A DNA stretch of 64,000 nt from an uncultured Methylocystaceae bacterium (GTDB taxonomy: Bacteria; Pseudomonadota; Alphaproteobacteria; Rhizobiales; Beijerinckiaceae): contig CAIQCB010000043.1 in NCBI GenBank assembly GCA_903870245.1, positions 1-64,000 of the forward strand, given 5' to 3'. Numbering within the stretch: the first letter of the stretch is position 1; each line of letters starts with the position of its first letter. Shown here piece after piece: positions 33,950 through 43,431 of the stretch. Made by a program: the position numbers and the translations under genes. A model generated the notes under the pieces. It saw nothing but the letters and a program-made list of their open reading frames with translations. It had not been told where the DNA came from and made no database searches.

Positions 33950-35236
33950 TCAGTTTTCGTTATCATCGCGGACGCTGGCGGCCGTGGCCGCCGGCGTGGA
34001 CGGGGTCATATCCGACGCCCGCGCCGCCCCAAGCCCGTCGCGCTGATAGATATCGTCACGAAACTGCGTGACGCCGTCAGGGGCTCCCCAGGCCGTGACA
34101 TAGACCCAATAGACCGGCACCGCGGGCGTGATTTTTACGTCGACGCGTTCGCCTGAGGCGATCACCTGATCGATGTGATCGCGGTCCCAGCCAGGCGTTT
34201 CGCGGAGCAGGAAGGCGACATAGTCACGCACGTTTTGAAGGCGAATGCAGCCGGAAGATACGAACCGGAAATCGTCGCCGAACACGCCTTTGGCCGGGGT
34301 GTCGTGCATGTAAACGCCATAGGGATTGGCGATATCGATGCGCACCACGCCCAGCGAGTTGAAGTCGCCGCCGATGTCCTGACGAAATTTGTAGTTAAGC
34401 GCGTCGAGCGAACGCCAGTTGATTTGCTCGGGCTGCAACTCCTGCCCGTCCTTGTCGTAAACGCGGATATGATTGTCGTGCAGGTAATTCGGATCGGCCT
34501 GCATTTTTGGAATCAAATCCTTGCGAATGACAGACGCCGGCACCGTCCAGAAGGGATTGAAATTGACCTGGATCGCTCTGGTCTGCATGACCGGCGACTG
34601 ACGGTCGATCTTGCCGACGCCGGCGATATGATGGGTGACGACGGCGCCGTTCTCCACGGTTTCGACCTGCGCGGCCGGGATATTCGCCGTGACATAGCGA
34701 TTGCCGAGATCCTTTGAGAAACTGCGCAGCCGCACGAGGTTCGTCTCGAGCTGACGCAGCCGAGTTTCAGCCGGAACATTCAGCGCGGCGACCGTCTGTT
34801 GGTTAACGACGCCGGTTTCAATGATCCCGTGGCGGGCCTGAAAACGGCGCACAGCCGCTTCGACGTAGGAATCGAACACCTGACTGGCGCCTGTCTCCGG
34901 GCCGATGTCGCCAGAAACAATCAGACGCTTGCGCAGGATCGACACCGCCGGGCTGTTGGTCCCAAGCTTCAACTGATGGCCGCCCGGCACCTGCGGCCAG
35001 CCGCCATTGGCCACGATTTCCTGGAAATGTTCGATCGCGGACTCGGTCGCGGCCACGGTCGCCTCGGAGAGAATCGGCGTCGTCGAGCGGGAGACCGTCA
35101 GCCGCGCATCCGCGTCGTAACGTTGCGCCCATTCGGCCTGACCGGTTTCCTGGGCCTCCGCCGACATCCCCGCCAATGCCCCCGCGCCCGCAAGGGCGAT
35201 TGCAAGGCCAGATTTCCACACAGGAAAGTTGCGCAA
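33950..35236 (-). CDS. L,D-transpeptidase with peptidoglycan-binding domain (YcbB-like)
   Basis: 428 aa. Signal peptide (1-28). A PG_binding_1 domain lies at ~95-150 (RFQARHGI and VNQQTVAALN). The YkuD catalytic domain (~180-345) has His311 in MHDTPAK and the nucleophile Cys330 in SSGCIRLQN. These enzymes form 3-3 cross-links in peptidoglycan or attach proteins to it in the periplasm. The ~45-residue tail is low-complexity. It converges with the small secreted gene at 33505. Confidence 0.94.
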   Translation of the reverse strand: MRNFPVWKSGLAIALAGAGALAGMSAEAQETGQAEWAQRYDADARLTVSRSTTPILSEATVAATESAIEHFQEIVANGGWPQVPGGHQLKLGTNSPAVSILRKRLIVSGDIGPETGASQVFDSYVEAAVRRFQARHGIIETGVVNQQTVAALNVPAETRLRQLETNLVRLRSFSKDLGNRYVTANIPAAQVETVENGAVVTHHIAGVGKIDRQSPVMQTRAIQVNFNPFWTVPASVIRKDLIPKMQADPNYLHDNHIRVYDKDGQELQPEQINWRSLDALNYKFRQDIGGDFNSLGVVRIDIANPYGVYMHDTPAKGVFGDDFRFVSSGCIRLQNVRDYVAFLLRETPGWDRDHIDQVIASGERVDVKITPAVPVYWVYVTAWGAPDGVTQFRDDIYQRDGLGAARASDMTPSTPAATAASVRDDNEN

Positions 35237-35373
35237 TGGCGACTCCAGTCATTTCGCCGCCGATCTGACGGCGATACGCCGGAAGCATACGCTGACCCAG
35301 GGCCTGCGGCGTCTTCCGGCGATGGCGTTGATTCAAGAACGTCACAAACTCCGATAGTCCGGCTATTTTATGA

Positions 35374-35943
35374 CTACACCGCCTCGCCGCCGGTTTCCGG
35401 CAGGGCCTCGGGGCCGATTTCTTGGCTCATGGAGTGAATCGCCCGCTGCGCGTAGCGCAGACGCGCCGCCAACCAGTCGCCGGGAAAGTTTTTCCTGACC
35501 CTGTTGTAGCTATTGACAAAGTTTGCGGACTGTTCGCGCGCAGCAACGATATCTTCCTGATTCTGAGCGATTTGAGAGCTCAATTCAGCGAAGACGGAGG
35601 AGTTTCGCAGAACCGGGGAGGTTTCCGCCAGCAACAGCAGCCTGCGCACCTCCCGGTCGAGCCTCGTCTCCGCCTGGAGTCGCGCGTCCGGCGTTGCGGC
35701 GCGAATGGCGGCGGCCCGGACGATCGACACGCTTTCTACGGCTTCACGGGCGTCGAGCGAGAAGGCGCGCAAGGCCTTGAGCAGGTCGAGCAACAGAGCA
35801 TGGCGGCGAGCGTTGTGCGCGTAGAGCGTGGCGTTCGCCCACTCGCACAGCGCATCGAGTTCGGAAAGGCGCAGTAAATGCAGCCAGAGAATGCAGGCGA
35901 GGCCTAAAAGGCCAAGAATGAGAATGCTGGACTCTATCGACAT
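35374..35943 (-). CDS. LemA-family-like membrane-anchored helical protein
   Basis: 189 aa. One N-terminal membrane helix (residues 6-23) is followed by a long helical coiled domain. The order L-x-L-L-x-A-L-R-A-F (about 50-60), A-R-E-Q-S-A-N-F-V-N-S-Y-N-R-V (about 138-152) and FPGDWLAARL matches the LemA bundle, in which A-R-x2-Y-N-x2-V-x2-Y-N is conserved. Function of the family is poorly known. The assignment is by pattern and moderately sure. Confidence 0.65.
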   Translation of the reverse strand: MSIESSILILGLLGLACILWLHLLRLSELDALCEWANATLYAHNARRHALLLDLLKALRAFSLDAREAVESVSIVRAAAIRAATPDARLQAETRLDREVRRLLLLAETSPVLRNSSVFAELSSQIAQNQEDIVAAREQSANFVNSYNRVRKNFPGDWLAARLRYAQRAIHSMSQEIGPEALPETGGEAV

Positions 35944-36041
35944 GACGCGGCACCTTTTTTTCAGGACGTCGCCAGTGTCGCGCCAGTTTTTTGAAAGATG
36001 GTTACTATCTGCTAAATTTTGCCATTATGGTTAGCAGTTGG

Positions 36042-36788
36042 TTAACGCGGCGACGGCGCCAGCGTCCAGCCTGCTGGGCCCAGTCGCTCCTGGGGCTGAA
36101 ACCTCGCCTTATAGTTCATTTTGCGCGATCCCTCGACCCAATAGCCAAGATAAAGATGCGGCAGAGCCAGCGAGCGGGCATGCGCGAGATGATCGAGGAT
36201 CATGAAAGAGCCGGGCGAGCGGGATTCCAGTTCAGGCTGGTAAAAGGAATAGACCATCGACAGGCCATCGCTGAGTCGGTCAGTAAGACAACAGGCGACA
36301 AGTTCGCCGGCTTTCCCACCTTCGGCGTCGACAACAAGGCGATATTCAACCATTTGCGTATCGACATGGGTGTCCTCGATCATCATCTGGAAGTCCATCA
36401 TGCTCATATCGGCCATACCGCCGTCAGCATGGCGGGCTTCCACATAGCGTCGGAACAGATCGAATTGCTCGGGCGTTGCTCTGGGCGGCCTGGGCGCGCT
36501 GCGAATATCCTGATTGCGTCGCTGAATTCGGCGCAGGTTGCGTGAGAGATCGAATTCATTGACGCACACGCGCACCGATACGCAGGCGCGACAATCCTCG
36601 CAGGCTGGACGATAAGCGATGGTCTGAGAACGACGGAAACCCGACAGGGTCAGCGCGTCGTTCAGGGCCGGAGCCCGAAGGCCGATCAGATGCGTAAACA
36701 CCTTTCTCTCCTGCCGCCCCGGCAAATAGGGGCAGGACGATGGCGACGTAAGATAAAATTGCGGCGCACTTCTCGGTTCTTGAGTCAC
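36042..36788 (-). CDS. bpt: Leucyl/arginyl-tRNA-protein transferase
   Basis: 248 aa from the GTG at 36788, which restores the usual family start ([14 protein letters not shown]); an in-frame ATG upstream at 36860 adds unrelated residues. It adds an amino acid (Leu for Bpt, Arg for Ate) to N-terminal Asp/Glu, marking proteins for ClpS-ClpAP. Motifs: CPYLPG[10 protein letters not shown] near residue 20, [11 protein letters not shown] (the Cys cluster) and [20 protein letters not shown]. The organism class favours Bpt. Confidence 0.93.
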   Translation of the reverse strand: MTQEPRSAPQFYLTSPSSCPYLPGRQERKVFTHLIGLRAPALNDALTLSGFRRSQTIAYRPACEDCRACVSVRVCVNEFDLSRNLRRIQRRNQDIRSAPRPPRATPEQFDLFRRYVEARHADGGMADMSMMDFQMMIEDTHVDTQMVEYRLVVDAEGGKAGELVACCLTDRLSDGLSMVYSFYQPELESRSPGSFMILDHLAHARSLALPHLYLGYWVEGSRKMNYKARFQPQERLGPAGWTLAPSPR

Positions 36789-36837
36789 GCGCGGTTTATT
36801 CCCCTTGACATTGTCCCGATCGACAACCTCGCCGACA

Positions 36838-37299
36838 TCAGACCGTCCGGCGCAAGACAATCACATCCGACAGCATATCATGCAGGCAGCGCTTGTCATG
36901 GGCGAAAAGAGACACAATCAGGATGGGCGGAAACAGCCAGCTCACATAGAACAGGACGGCATGAACGGCGGCCTGAAGAAACTCGACCGGGGCCCCGGCC
37001 ATTGTACGCATCTCGAGATCCATCAAAGCCATGCCGGGCGTGGCCATGCGCGACCCGGAAACTGTGAGCCCATTGTAAAAAAAGGCGACCAGCGGCAGCA
37101 AAGGCGGCAGCAGAAGCGCCGACATACCGAAACTGAGCACAAACAGGCCGACGAAAATCGCCGCTGACATCATGGACACGAGAAAAAAATCGAGGCCGAC
37201 AGCGATGACGCGACGGTAACGAACGCCCTCCAGAGCGGCGGCGGAAAAGCCTGGCGCCGATCTGACGGTTTGCGGGAGAGGAAAATCGCCTTCGGTCAT
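36838..37299 (-). CDS. RDD-family membrane protein
   Basis: 153 aa from the ATG at 37299; the open frame extends upstream to 37545, but that part has the look of noncoding sequence. RDD signature: [13 protein letters not shown] in the first helix, GLTVSG-x2[13 protein letters not shown] in the middle, and three hydrophobic helices. The family is of uncertain function, sometimes linked to ion transport. It lies 50 bp upstream of bpt on the same strand, a common pairing. Confidence 0.9.
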   Translation of the reverse strand: MTEGDFPLPQTVRSAPGFSAAALEGVRYRRVIAVGLDFFLVSMMSAAIFVGLFVLSFGMSALLLPPLLPLVAFFYNGLTVSGSRMATPGMALMDLEMRTMAGAPVEFLQAAVHAVLFYVSWLFPPILIVSLFAHDKRCLHDMLSDVIVLRRTV

Positions 37300-37515
37300 G
37301 CCAGTCGCTCCGCGGAAAACCCCTGTCCCGTCGAAATTAGAGATGTCGTTCGCCGGCGCGGAGCTTTCAAGAGATTTATCCGGGAGGCGGCAGGATGGAT
37401 AGCGGGGATTACTGCCTCCGTCGCCTTGACGAAAGCGCCGCCTGTGCCGCAAAGCCGCACCCTGAGCCGCCGCTCCGGTCCCGACGCCGGCTGATCCCAC
37501 CCATGAGGCCTTCGC

Positions 37516-37758
37516 ATGAACAGCAACGCCGTAGATGGCGGCCATCTCAACGCCTTTATCGAGCGGATCGAAAAACTCGAGGAGGAGAAGCGCGCCATTT
37601 CAGATGATATCAAGGATGTCTATGGCGAGGCGAAAGCTACTGGCTTCGATCCGAAAATCATGCGTAAGATCGTTTCTATCCGCAAACAAGACAAGCATAA
37701 GCGGCAGGAGGAAGAGGAGATCCTGGATCTCTATCTGTCGGCGCTGGGCATGGAGTAA
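37516..37758 (+). CDS. gapR: GapR (DUF2312) nucleoid-associated protein
   Basis: 80 aa. Matches GapR throughout: [35 protein letters not shown], then [27 protein letters not shown]. In Caulobacter GapR encircles overtwisted AT-rich DNA ahead of replication forks and transcription. It is a short coiled-coil with no other domain and sits divergent from the RDD gene. Confidence 0.96.
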   Translation: MNSNAVDGGHLNAFIERIEKLEEEKRAISDDIKDVYGEAKATGFDPKIMRKIVSIRKQDKHKRQEEEEILDLYLSALGME

Positions 37759-37865
37759 AGAGGCGCTTTTTCGCGTGCTCAATTCTTGCCTTGGTCCGGC
37801 GGTCGGCGCTCCTGTTTTTCAGTGAAAGATCGTAGCCCTCAACCGGACGCCGAAAGCATGTCGCC

Positions 37866-40502
37866 ATGACGGTCGACGCAAGCACTGTGAAGAACTCCGC
37901 CGCAGCGCAGGACGCAGCGGTGAAAGACTGGCTACTCTCTGCGGCATGGCGAGATCCGGATCAACTGCTGAGCGATCTTGAGACCTCCAATGAGGGTTTG
38001 ACCAATGTGCAAGCGGCGCTACGCCGGGAAATATATGGACCGAACCGTCTGGCGACGGATGCGCGCGGCGGGCCCTGGCACGAATTCGCCAGGAAACTGC
38101 TGACGCCGCTCAACGGGCTGTTGCTTGCGCTCTCGGTCCTATCCTTCATGTTGGGAGATCAACACTCGGCAGGCGTGATTGCGACAATCGTCTTGCTCAG
38201 CGTGTTGCTTGCTTTTGTGCAGGAACACCGCTCCTGCGCGGCGGCGGAGGAATTGCGCGCCATGGTGCGCATTCACGCCAGCGTGCGGCGTCCAGAGGCG
38301 GAAGACGTCGATGAAGGCTTCGTCGAGACCAACATTGAGGATCTGGCCCCCGGAGACATAATTCGCTTGTCCGCCGGCGATATGATTCCTGCCGATGTTC
38401 GTCTGATCGAAGCAAGGGACTTATTCGTCAACCAGTCGACGCTGACGGGCGAGTCCCTGCCTGTTGAGAAATTCGCTCACGCAGTTGACGCGCCACCGGA
38501 GCCGATGGCCGCCCCCACCCTAGCCTTTATGGGCTCCAATGTGGTGAGCGGCTATGGACGCGCGGTTGTCGTTTTGACAGGCGGCCAGACTTTTTTCGGG
38601 GCCGTGGCCCGGGAACTTGCCGATCGGGACGACGAGACGGCGTTTGACGAGAGCATCCGAAAATTCAGCCTGCTGATGATACGCTTCATGCTGATCATGG
38701 CGCCGGCGGTGTTCCTGATCAATGGCTATCTGAAAGGCGACTGGTATACGGCGTTGTTGTTTGCGATTTCGGTCGCAGTCGGTTTGACGCCTGAAATGTT
38801 GCCGATGATCGTGACCGTCAATCTGGCGAAAGGCGCGCTGGCGATCTCGCGCGAGAAAGTCATAGTGAAACATCTCGACGCCATCGAGAATTTTGGCGCG
38901 ATGGATGTGCTCTGCACGGACAAGACCGGTACGCTGACCCAGGACCGGATCATCCTGAAATGGCACCTCGATATCTTCGGAGATGACTCGACGTCTGTTC
39001 TGGAGTTTGCTTACCTGAACAGCCATTTTCAGTCAGGCTTGCGCAACCTGCTCGATGCTGCGGTGCTGGAGCACGTCGAGATTGAAGAACGTCTCAGGCC
39101 GCAACACGGTTTTAGCAAGATCGATGAGATTCCTTTCGATTTCGAACGTCGGCGCCTGTCTGTTGTCGTCGAGCGCGAGGATGGGCGACGATATTTAATC
39201 TGCAAGGGGGCCGTCGAGGAGATGTTCGCCGCCGCCTCGCGCTACGAGGCGGTCAAGGGCGAGGGCGCGCTGGACCCCGCGCATCTCGAGGTGGCGATGC
39301 GCGAGACTGCGGCCCTGAACGCCGACGGATTCCGGGTCGTTGCCGTCGCCTACAGGGAGGTGTCGAGGGATCAACAGGTCTTCTCGGCGTCAGACGAATG
39401 CGATCTAACGCTTCTGGGCTACATCGCCTTTCTTGATCCGCCGAAGGATAGCGCCGCCCTTGCGCTCGCTGATCTCATGGCGTCCGGCGTCACAGTGAAA
39501 ATCTTGACTGGAGACAATGAGATTGTCACCCGAAAGATTTGTCGGGATGTGGGGCTAGAGGTCGAAGAGGTTCTGCTTGGCGCTGATATCGATCAACTTG
39601 ATGACGACGAACTTGCCGATTTTGCCGGCGCGGTGACGGTGTTCGCCAAGCTCACGCCGGCGCAGAAGGCGCGCGTCGTGAGGGCGTTGCGCGCCCGAGG
39701 TCATATCGTCGGATACCTGGGGGATGGCGTCAACGACGCCCCGGCGTTGAAAGCAGCCGATGTCGGCATATCCGTCGACGGAGCTGTGGATATTGCGCGG
39801 GAATCCGCCGATCTGATTCTGCTCGAGAAAAGTCTCGCGGTGCTCAATGATGGCGTGATGGAAGGACGTAAGGTTTTCGCCAATATTCTAAAATACGTGC
39901 GCATGGGCGCCAGCTCGAACTTCGGGAATATGTTCAGCGTTCTGGGCGTCAGCGTTTTATTACCCTTCTTGCCGATGACGCCGATCCAGATCCTGACCAA
40001 CAGCCTGCTCTACGATTTCTCCCAGACCGCGATCCCGACCGACTCCGTCGATGCCGAAATGCTGGCGCGGCCGCGCAAATGGGATATTGGCGGCATCGCC
40101 AAATTTATGCTCGTCGTCGGCCCTGTCAGTTCCGTGTTCGATTATGCGACCTTCATTCTTATGCTTGGTTTTTACGATGCATGGGACAAGCCGGCGCTAT
40201 TTCAGACCGGCTGGTTCGTCGAGTCTCTTCTGACCCAGACGATGATCATCCACATCATCCGCACCAATCGCATTCCGTTCTTTCAAAGTCATGCGAGCAG
40301 CGGACTAATGGCGACGACCCTCATCGCCTGCCTGATCGGCGCCGCCTTGCCCTATTCGCCTCTGGCGCAGATCCTCGGCTTTACGCCCCTGCCCGCTTCC
40401 TACTGGCCGGTGATCGGCGGATTTGTTGTCGCCTATGCCTGCCTGGCGTATGTCGTTAAAAGCGCCTTCGTCTCTCGCGAACAGGAAAACAGTACGGAAT
40501 GA
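37866..40502 (+). CDS. mgtA: Magnesium-translocating P-type ATPase
   Basis: 878 aa. Type IIIB P-type ATPase: TGES at 194-197 (actuator), phospho-acceptor Asp352 in CTDKTGTLTQ, KGAVEEMF in the nucleotide domain, GDGVNDAPALK in the hinge, and about ten membrane helices. It imports Mg2+ across the inner membrane. No leader structure is seen in the 107 bp upstream, so regulation by a Mg2+ riboswitch is unlikely. The stop overlaps the next gene by 4 bp. Confidence 0.95.
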   Translation: MTVDASTVKNSAAAQDAAVKDWLLSAAWRDPDQLLSDLETSNEGLTNVQAALRREIYGPNRLATDARGGPWHEFARKLLTPLNGLLLALSVLSFMLGDQHSAGVIATIVLLSVLLAFVQEHRSCAAAEELRAMVRIHASVRRPEAEDVDEGFVETNIEDLAPGDIIRLSAGDMIPADVRLIEARDLFVNQSTLTGESLPVEKFAHAVDAPPEPMAAPTLAFMGSNVVSGYGRAVVVLTGGQTFFGAVARELADRDDETAFDESIRKFSLLMIRFMLIMAPAVFLINGYLKGDWYTALLFAISVAVGLTPEMLPMIVTVNLAKGALAISREKVIVKHLDAIENFGAMDVLCTDKTGTLTQDRIILKWHLDIFGDDSTSVLEFAYLNSHFQSGLRNLLDAAVLEHVEIEERLRPQHGFSKIDEIPFDFERRRLSVVVEREDGRRYLICKGAVEEMFAAASRYEAVKGEGALDPAHLEVAMRETAALNADGFRVVAVAYREVSRDQQVFSASDECDLTLLGYIAFLDPPKDSAALALADLMASGVTVKILTGDNEIVTRKICRDVGLEVEEVLLGADIDQLDDDELADFAGAVTVFAKLTPAQKARVVRALRARGHIVGYLGDGVNDAPALKAADVGISVDGAVDIARESADLILLEKSLAVLNDGVMEGRKVFANILKYVRMGASSNFGNMFSVLGVSVLLPFLPMTPIQILTNSLLYDFSQTAIPTDSVDAEMLARPRKWDIGGIAKFMLVVGPVSSVFDYATFILMLGFYDAWDKPALFQTGWFVESLLTQTMIIHIIRTNRIPFFQSHASSGLMATTLIACLIGAALPYSPLAQILGFTPLPASYWPVIGGFVVAYACLAYVVKSAFVSREQENSTE

Positions 40503-41971
40503 GTGATTTTGGCGGGCGGCGGGAGCTTGTCGAATTCCTGATCGCGCAGGACGGCGGCCCGTGCGACATCGCCACGACCCATATTTCGATCGTGGTGCTT
40601 GGCGCTAGATTTGCCTATAAAATCAAGAGACCAGTGCGCTTTCCATATCTCGATTTCTCGACGCCTGAATTACGGTTCGAGATATGCCAGCGTGAGATGA
40701 CGCTCAATCGTCTATACGCGCCCGAGCTATATGTCGACGTTCGCCGGATTACGCGTGCGTATGAGGGACGCCTTGCATTTAATGGCCCCGGCGCACTCGT
40801 TGATGGCGTTGTCGTGATGCGTCGTTTTCCAGACGACATGCTTTTTGATCGTATGGCGCGGGAAGATCGCCTGACACCGGACATGATTGAACGACTGGCG
40901 CATCGTATTGCTTCCTTTCACGATGTTGCAGCTCCTGATTTCCTGCGCGGCGGCGCAGCGGCGCTCCGGCACAGTCTGGATCGCGCCATTGAGGCGCTGC
41001 GTCAGAGCGGATTGGCGCCTGAGGCAGACATCGCCATTCTGGCGAGGAGGTTGACCGAGGCTTTTGAATCAAATCAAACGCTGATGGAAAGCCGGAGACA
41101 GGCCGGCGCAGTGCGACTTTGCCATGGCGATCTGTCGCTTCGCAATATCTGCCTTTACGGGGGGACGCCTACGCCCTTCGATTGTCTTGAGTTTTCCGAC
41201 GACATCGCGACCATCGATGTTCTCTATGATCTGGCGTTCCTGTTGATGGACCTCTGGCGCGCGGACCTGGCCCCTTTAGCGAACACCGCCTTCAATCGCT
41301 ATCTGGACATGCGCGACGAAACGGATGGTCTGCGCCTGCTGCCGTTTTTTCAGTCGTTTCGTGCAACTATTCGCGCCCATGTCGAGGCGTCCCAGGGACA
41401 CGAAGGGATGGCGAAAGATTATCTCACGCTGGCGCACAGGCTTTTGGCGCCGCCCAGCCCGAGGCTCGTTGCAGTCGGCGGCTTGAGCGGATCGGGTAAA
41501 TCAAGCCTGGCGGCAGCGTTGGCGCCGCGTCTGGGCGTAGCGCCGGGCGCTCGGGTTTTGAACACCGACCGCATACGAAAACGAATGTATGATAGTGCGC
41601 CGACGGCGCGCTTGCCGGCCGCCGCCTACGCCCGGGAGGTTTCCGAGGAGGTCTATCGGCGCTTGTTCAATGCCGCCGGCGAGACGCTTGCAAGGGGCTG
41701 GCCGGTAATTGTCGATGCCGTGTTCGACCGGGAGCCGGATCGCGAAGAAATCGAAAGGCTCGCCAGGAGACTTGATGTTCCTTTCCAGGGAGTCTGGCTT
41801 GATGCCGATTTCGATCAACGCGCCGCGCGCGTCGATCGGCGCTTCGACGATGTCTCCGACGCGACCCGGGATGTTTTGGCGCTTCAAATGGAAAAACCGA
41901 TTGGCGAAATTGGTTGGCGTCTTCTCGATGCGACACAGGACGCATCGGCGCTAGCCTCTGGAATTTCTTAA
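40499..41971 (+). CDS. APH-type kinase fused to a P-loop kinase
   Basis: 490 aa, two domains. The N-terminal domain (1-315) is aminoglycoside-phosphotransferase-like, with CHGDLSLRN (209-211 HGD) and FDCLEFSDDIATIDVLYDLAFLLMDL. The C-terminal domain (from ~322) is a zeta-toxin/AAA-like kinase with P-loop GGLSGSGKSS (327-336). The fused family is widespread in Proteobacteria and has no known substrate; antibiotic resistance should not be assumed. Overlaps mgtA by 4 bp (ATGA), hence coupled. Confidence 0.9.
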   Translation: MSDFGGRRELVEFLIAQDGGPCDIATTHISIVVLGARFAYKIKRPVRFPYLDFSTPELRFEICQREMTLNRLYAPELYVDVRRITRAYEGRLAFNGPGALVDGVVVMRRFPDDMLFDRMAREDRLTPDMIERLAHRIASFHDVAAPDFLRGGAAALRHSLDRAIEALRQSGLAPEADIAILARRLTEAFESNQTLMESRRQAGAVRLCHGDLSLRNICLYGGTPTPFDCLEFSDDIATIDVLYDLAFLLMDLWRADLAPLANTAFNRYLDMRDETDGLRLLPFFQSFRATIRAHVEASQGHEGMAKDYLTLAHRLLAPPSPRLVAVGGLSGSGKSSLAAALAPRLGVAPGARVLNTDRIRKRMYDSAPTARLPAAAYAREVSEEVYRRLFNAAGETLARGWPVIVDAVFDREPDREEIERLARRLDVPFQGVWLDADFDQRAARVDRRFDDVSDATRDVLALQMEKPIGEIGWRLLDATQDASALASGIS

Positions 41972-41983
41972 CCCGCAACTGGA

Positions 41984-42994
41984 TCAGGGGATCAACACTG
42001 CTGCGCCCCGGACGCGGCCGGCGCGCAGATCGGCGAGCGCTTCATTCGCCTGCTCCAGCGGATACGGCGTCGTGTGTATTTTCAAGGGTAGCGTTGAAGC
42101 AAGCGCCAGAAATTCATGCGCATCGTCGCGAGTGAGATTGGCGACCGAAAGCAGGCGGCGCTCCTCCCAGAGCAGCGCATAGGGGAAGGCGGGAATGTCG
42201 CTCATGTGAATGCCCCCGCAGACAACGGCGCCGGCTTTTTTCACTGCCGCCAGGGCGCGGGGCACGAGCGAGCCGACAGGCGCAAAGATGAGCGCTGCGT
42301 CAAGGGGTTCGGGTGTAGGCTCGTCCGAGTCCTGCGCCGTGGCGACCCCGAGAGTGAGGGCAAAAGCAATGGCCTCTCGATCGCCGGGCCGCACGAAGGC
42401 GTGTACGCGCCGACCCTGCAGCAGCGCAACCTGCGCAATGATATGAGCGGCGGCGCCAAAGCCATAAATCCCGATGGTTTGCGCAGGCCCAGCGAGTTTC
42501 AAGGCGCGCCAGCCGATCAATCCGGCGCAGAGCAGCGGTGCGAGTTCTGTGGCGTCCGTTGTTTCAGGCAACGGAAAACAATACGAAGCGTTGGCGATGG
42601 CGTGCGTCGCGTAGCCGCCGTCACGGGTGTAGCCGGTAAAGAGCGGATTGTCGCAGAGGTTTTCGCGCGCGCTGACACAATAGGCGCAGTGACCGCAAGT
42701 GTGTCCAAGCCAGGGAACGCCGACGCGTTGATCGGGCAGGAAGCCCGTAACTTCCGCGCCAGCCTCCTCGACCCGCCCGACGATTTCGTGTCCCGGCACA
42801 ATCGGGCGTATCGGGTCGGTCAATTCTCCGTCGACGACATGCAGATCGGTGCGACAGACGCCGCAGGCCTCGACCCTCAGCCGGATTTCGCCTGGGCCGG
42901 GCGCTGGCAGGGGGCGCGTCTCTTGCACGAGCGGCGTCCCTGGCGCGTAAAGCGCCATCGCCATCATTGTCCTGGAGGGGGCTGACGCGCTCAT
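41984..42994 (-). CDS. Zinc-dependent alcohol dehydrogenase (MDR family)
   Basis: 336 aa. The catalytic zinc site is in ACGVCRTDLH and PGHE, the structural zinc site is CGHCAYCVSARENLC, and the Rossmann motif is GIYGFGAAAH. This is the AdhA/AdhP-like class oxidising primary alcohols or reducing aldehydes with NAD(P). The product is cytosolic. The upstream GNAT gene overlaps its start by 4 bp, suggesting a two-gene operon. Confidence 0.92.
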   Translation of the reverse strand: MSASAPSRTMMAMALYAPGTPLVQETRPLPAPGPGEIRLRVEACGVCRTDLHVVDGELTDPIRPIVPGHEIVGRVEEAGAEVTGFLPDQRVGVPWLGHTCGHCAYCVSARENLCDNPLFTGYTRDGGYATHAIANASYCFPLPETTDATELAPLLCAGLIGWRALKLAGPAQTIGIYGFGAAAHIIAQVALLQGRRVHAFVRPGDREAIAFALTLGVATAQDSDEPTPEPLDAALIFAPVGSLVPRALAAVKKAGAVVCGGIHMSDIPAFPYALLWEERRLLSVANLTRDDAHEFLALASTLPLKIHTTPYPLEQANEALADLRAGRVRGAAVLIP

Positions 42995-43422
42995 GAGAGA
43001 GTTTTGCTCAAATAGATGCGTTGGCCGCCGGGTGGAAAACCGATGATCTCACCGGCGCGCGAAAAACCTTCTCCTTCGTAATAGAGAGCGATACGGGAAT
43101 CAAAGGTGTCGATATACACGCCGACGCAATTGCGCGAGCGGGCCTGTGCTTCTGCGGCCGCGATCAACCGTCGACCGAGACCGTCCCCGCGTGCGGTCGT
43201 CGCCACCCAGAGGTGACGAATATAGAGCCAGCGCCAGTGCACGACGCCGTTCAGTCCGCCGACAAGCTCCCCTTCGACGCTGCGCGCGAGAATAGAGAAA
43301 GGCGTCTCGTCGCGCTGCCCGAATTGCGCGGCGATCTCCGCGCCAAGCCGCGCCGCGATTTCGGTGGACTCACCTGCTTCGGTGTCCAGCTTCGGCTTTT
43401 CTTTGGACGAAATTTTCATCAT
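42991..43422 (-). CDS. GNAT-family N-acetyltransferase
   Basis: 143 aa. The GNAT core is visible: LWVATTARGDGLGRRLI binds acetyl-CoA (R/Q-x2-G-x-G/A), and the C-terminal YYEGEGF strand completes the fold. The substrate is unknown. It overlaps the alcohol dehydrogenase by 4 bp and is divergent from the deacetylase gene, 9 bp away. Confidence 0.9.
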   Translation of the reverse strand: MMKISSKEKPKLDTEAGESTEIAARLGAEIAAQFGQRDETPFSILARSVEGELVGGLNGVVHWRWLYIRHLWVATTARGDGLGRRLIAAAEAQARSRNCVGVYIDTFDSRIALYYEGEGFSRAGEIIGFPPGGQRIYLSKTLS

Positions 43423-43431
43423 AAGCGCAGC

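Noticed and set aside
40499-41971. Aminoglycoside-resistance gene
   Set aside because: The APH-like domain is fused to a P-loop kinase in a widespread housekeeping-type family; resistance cannot be inferred.
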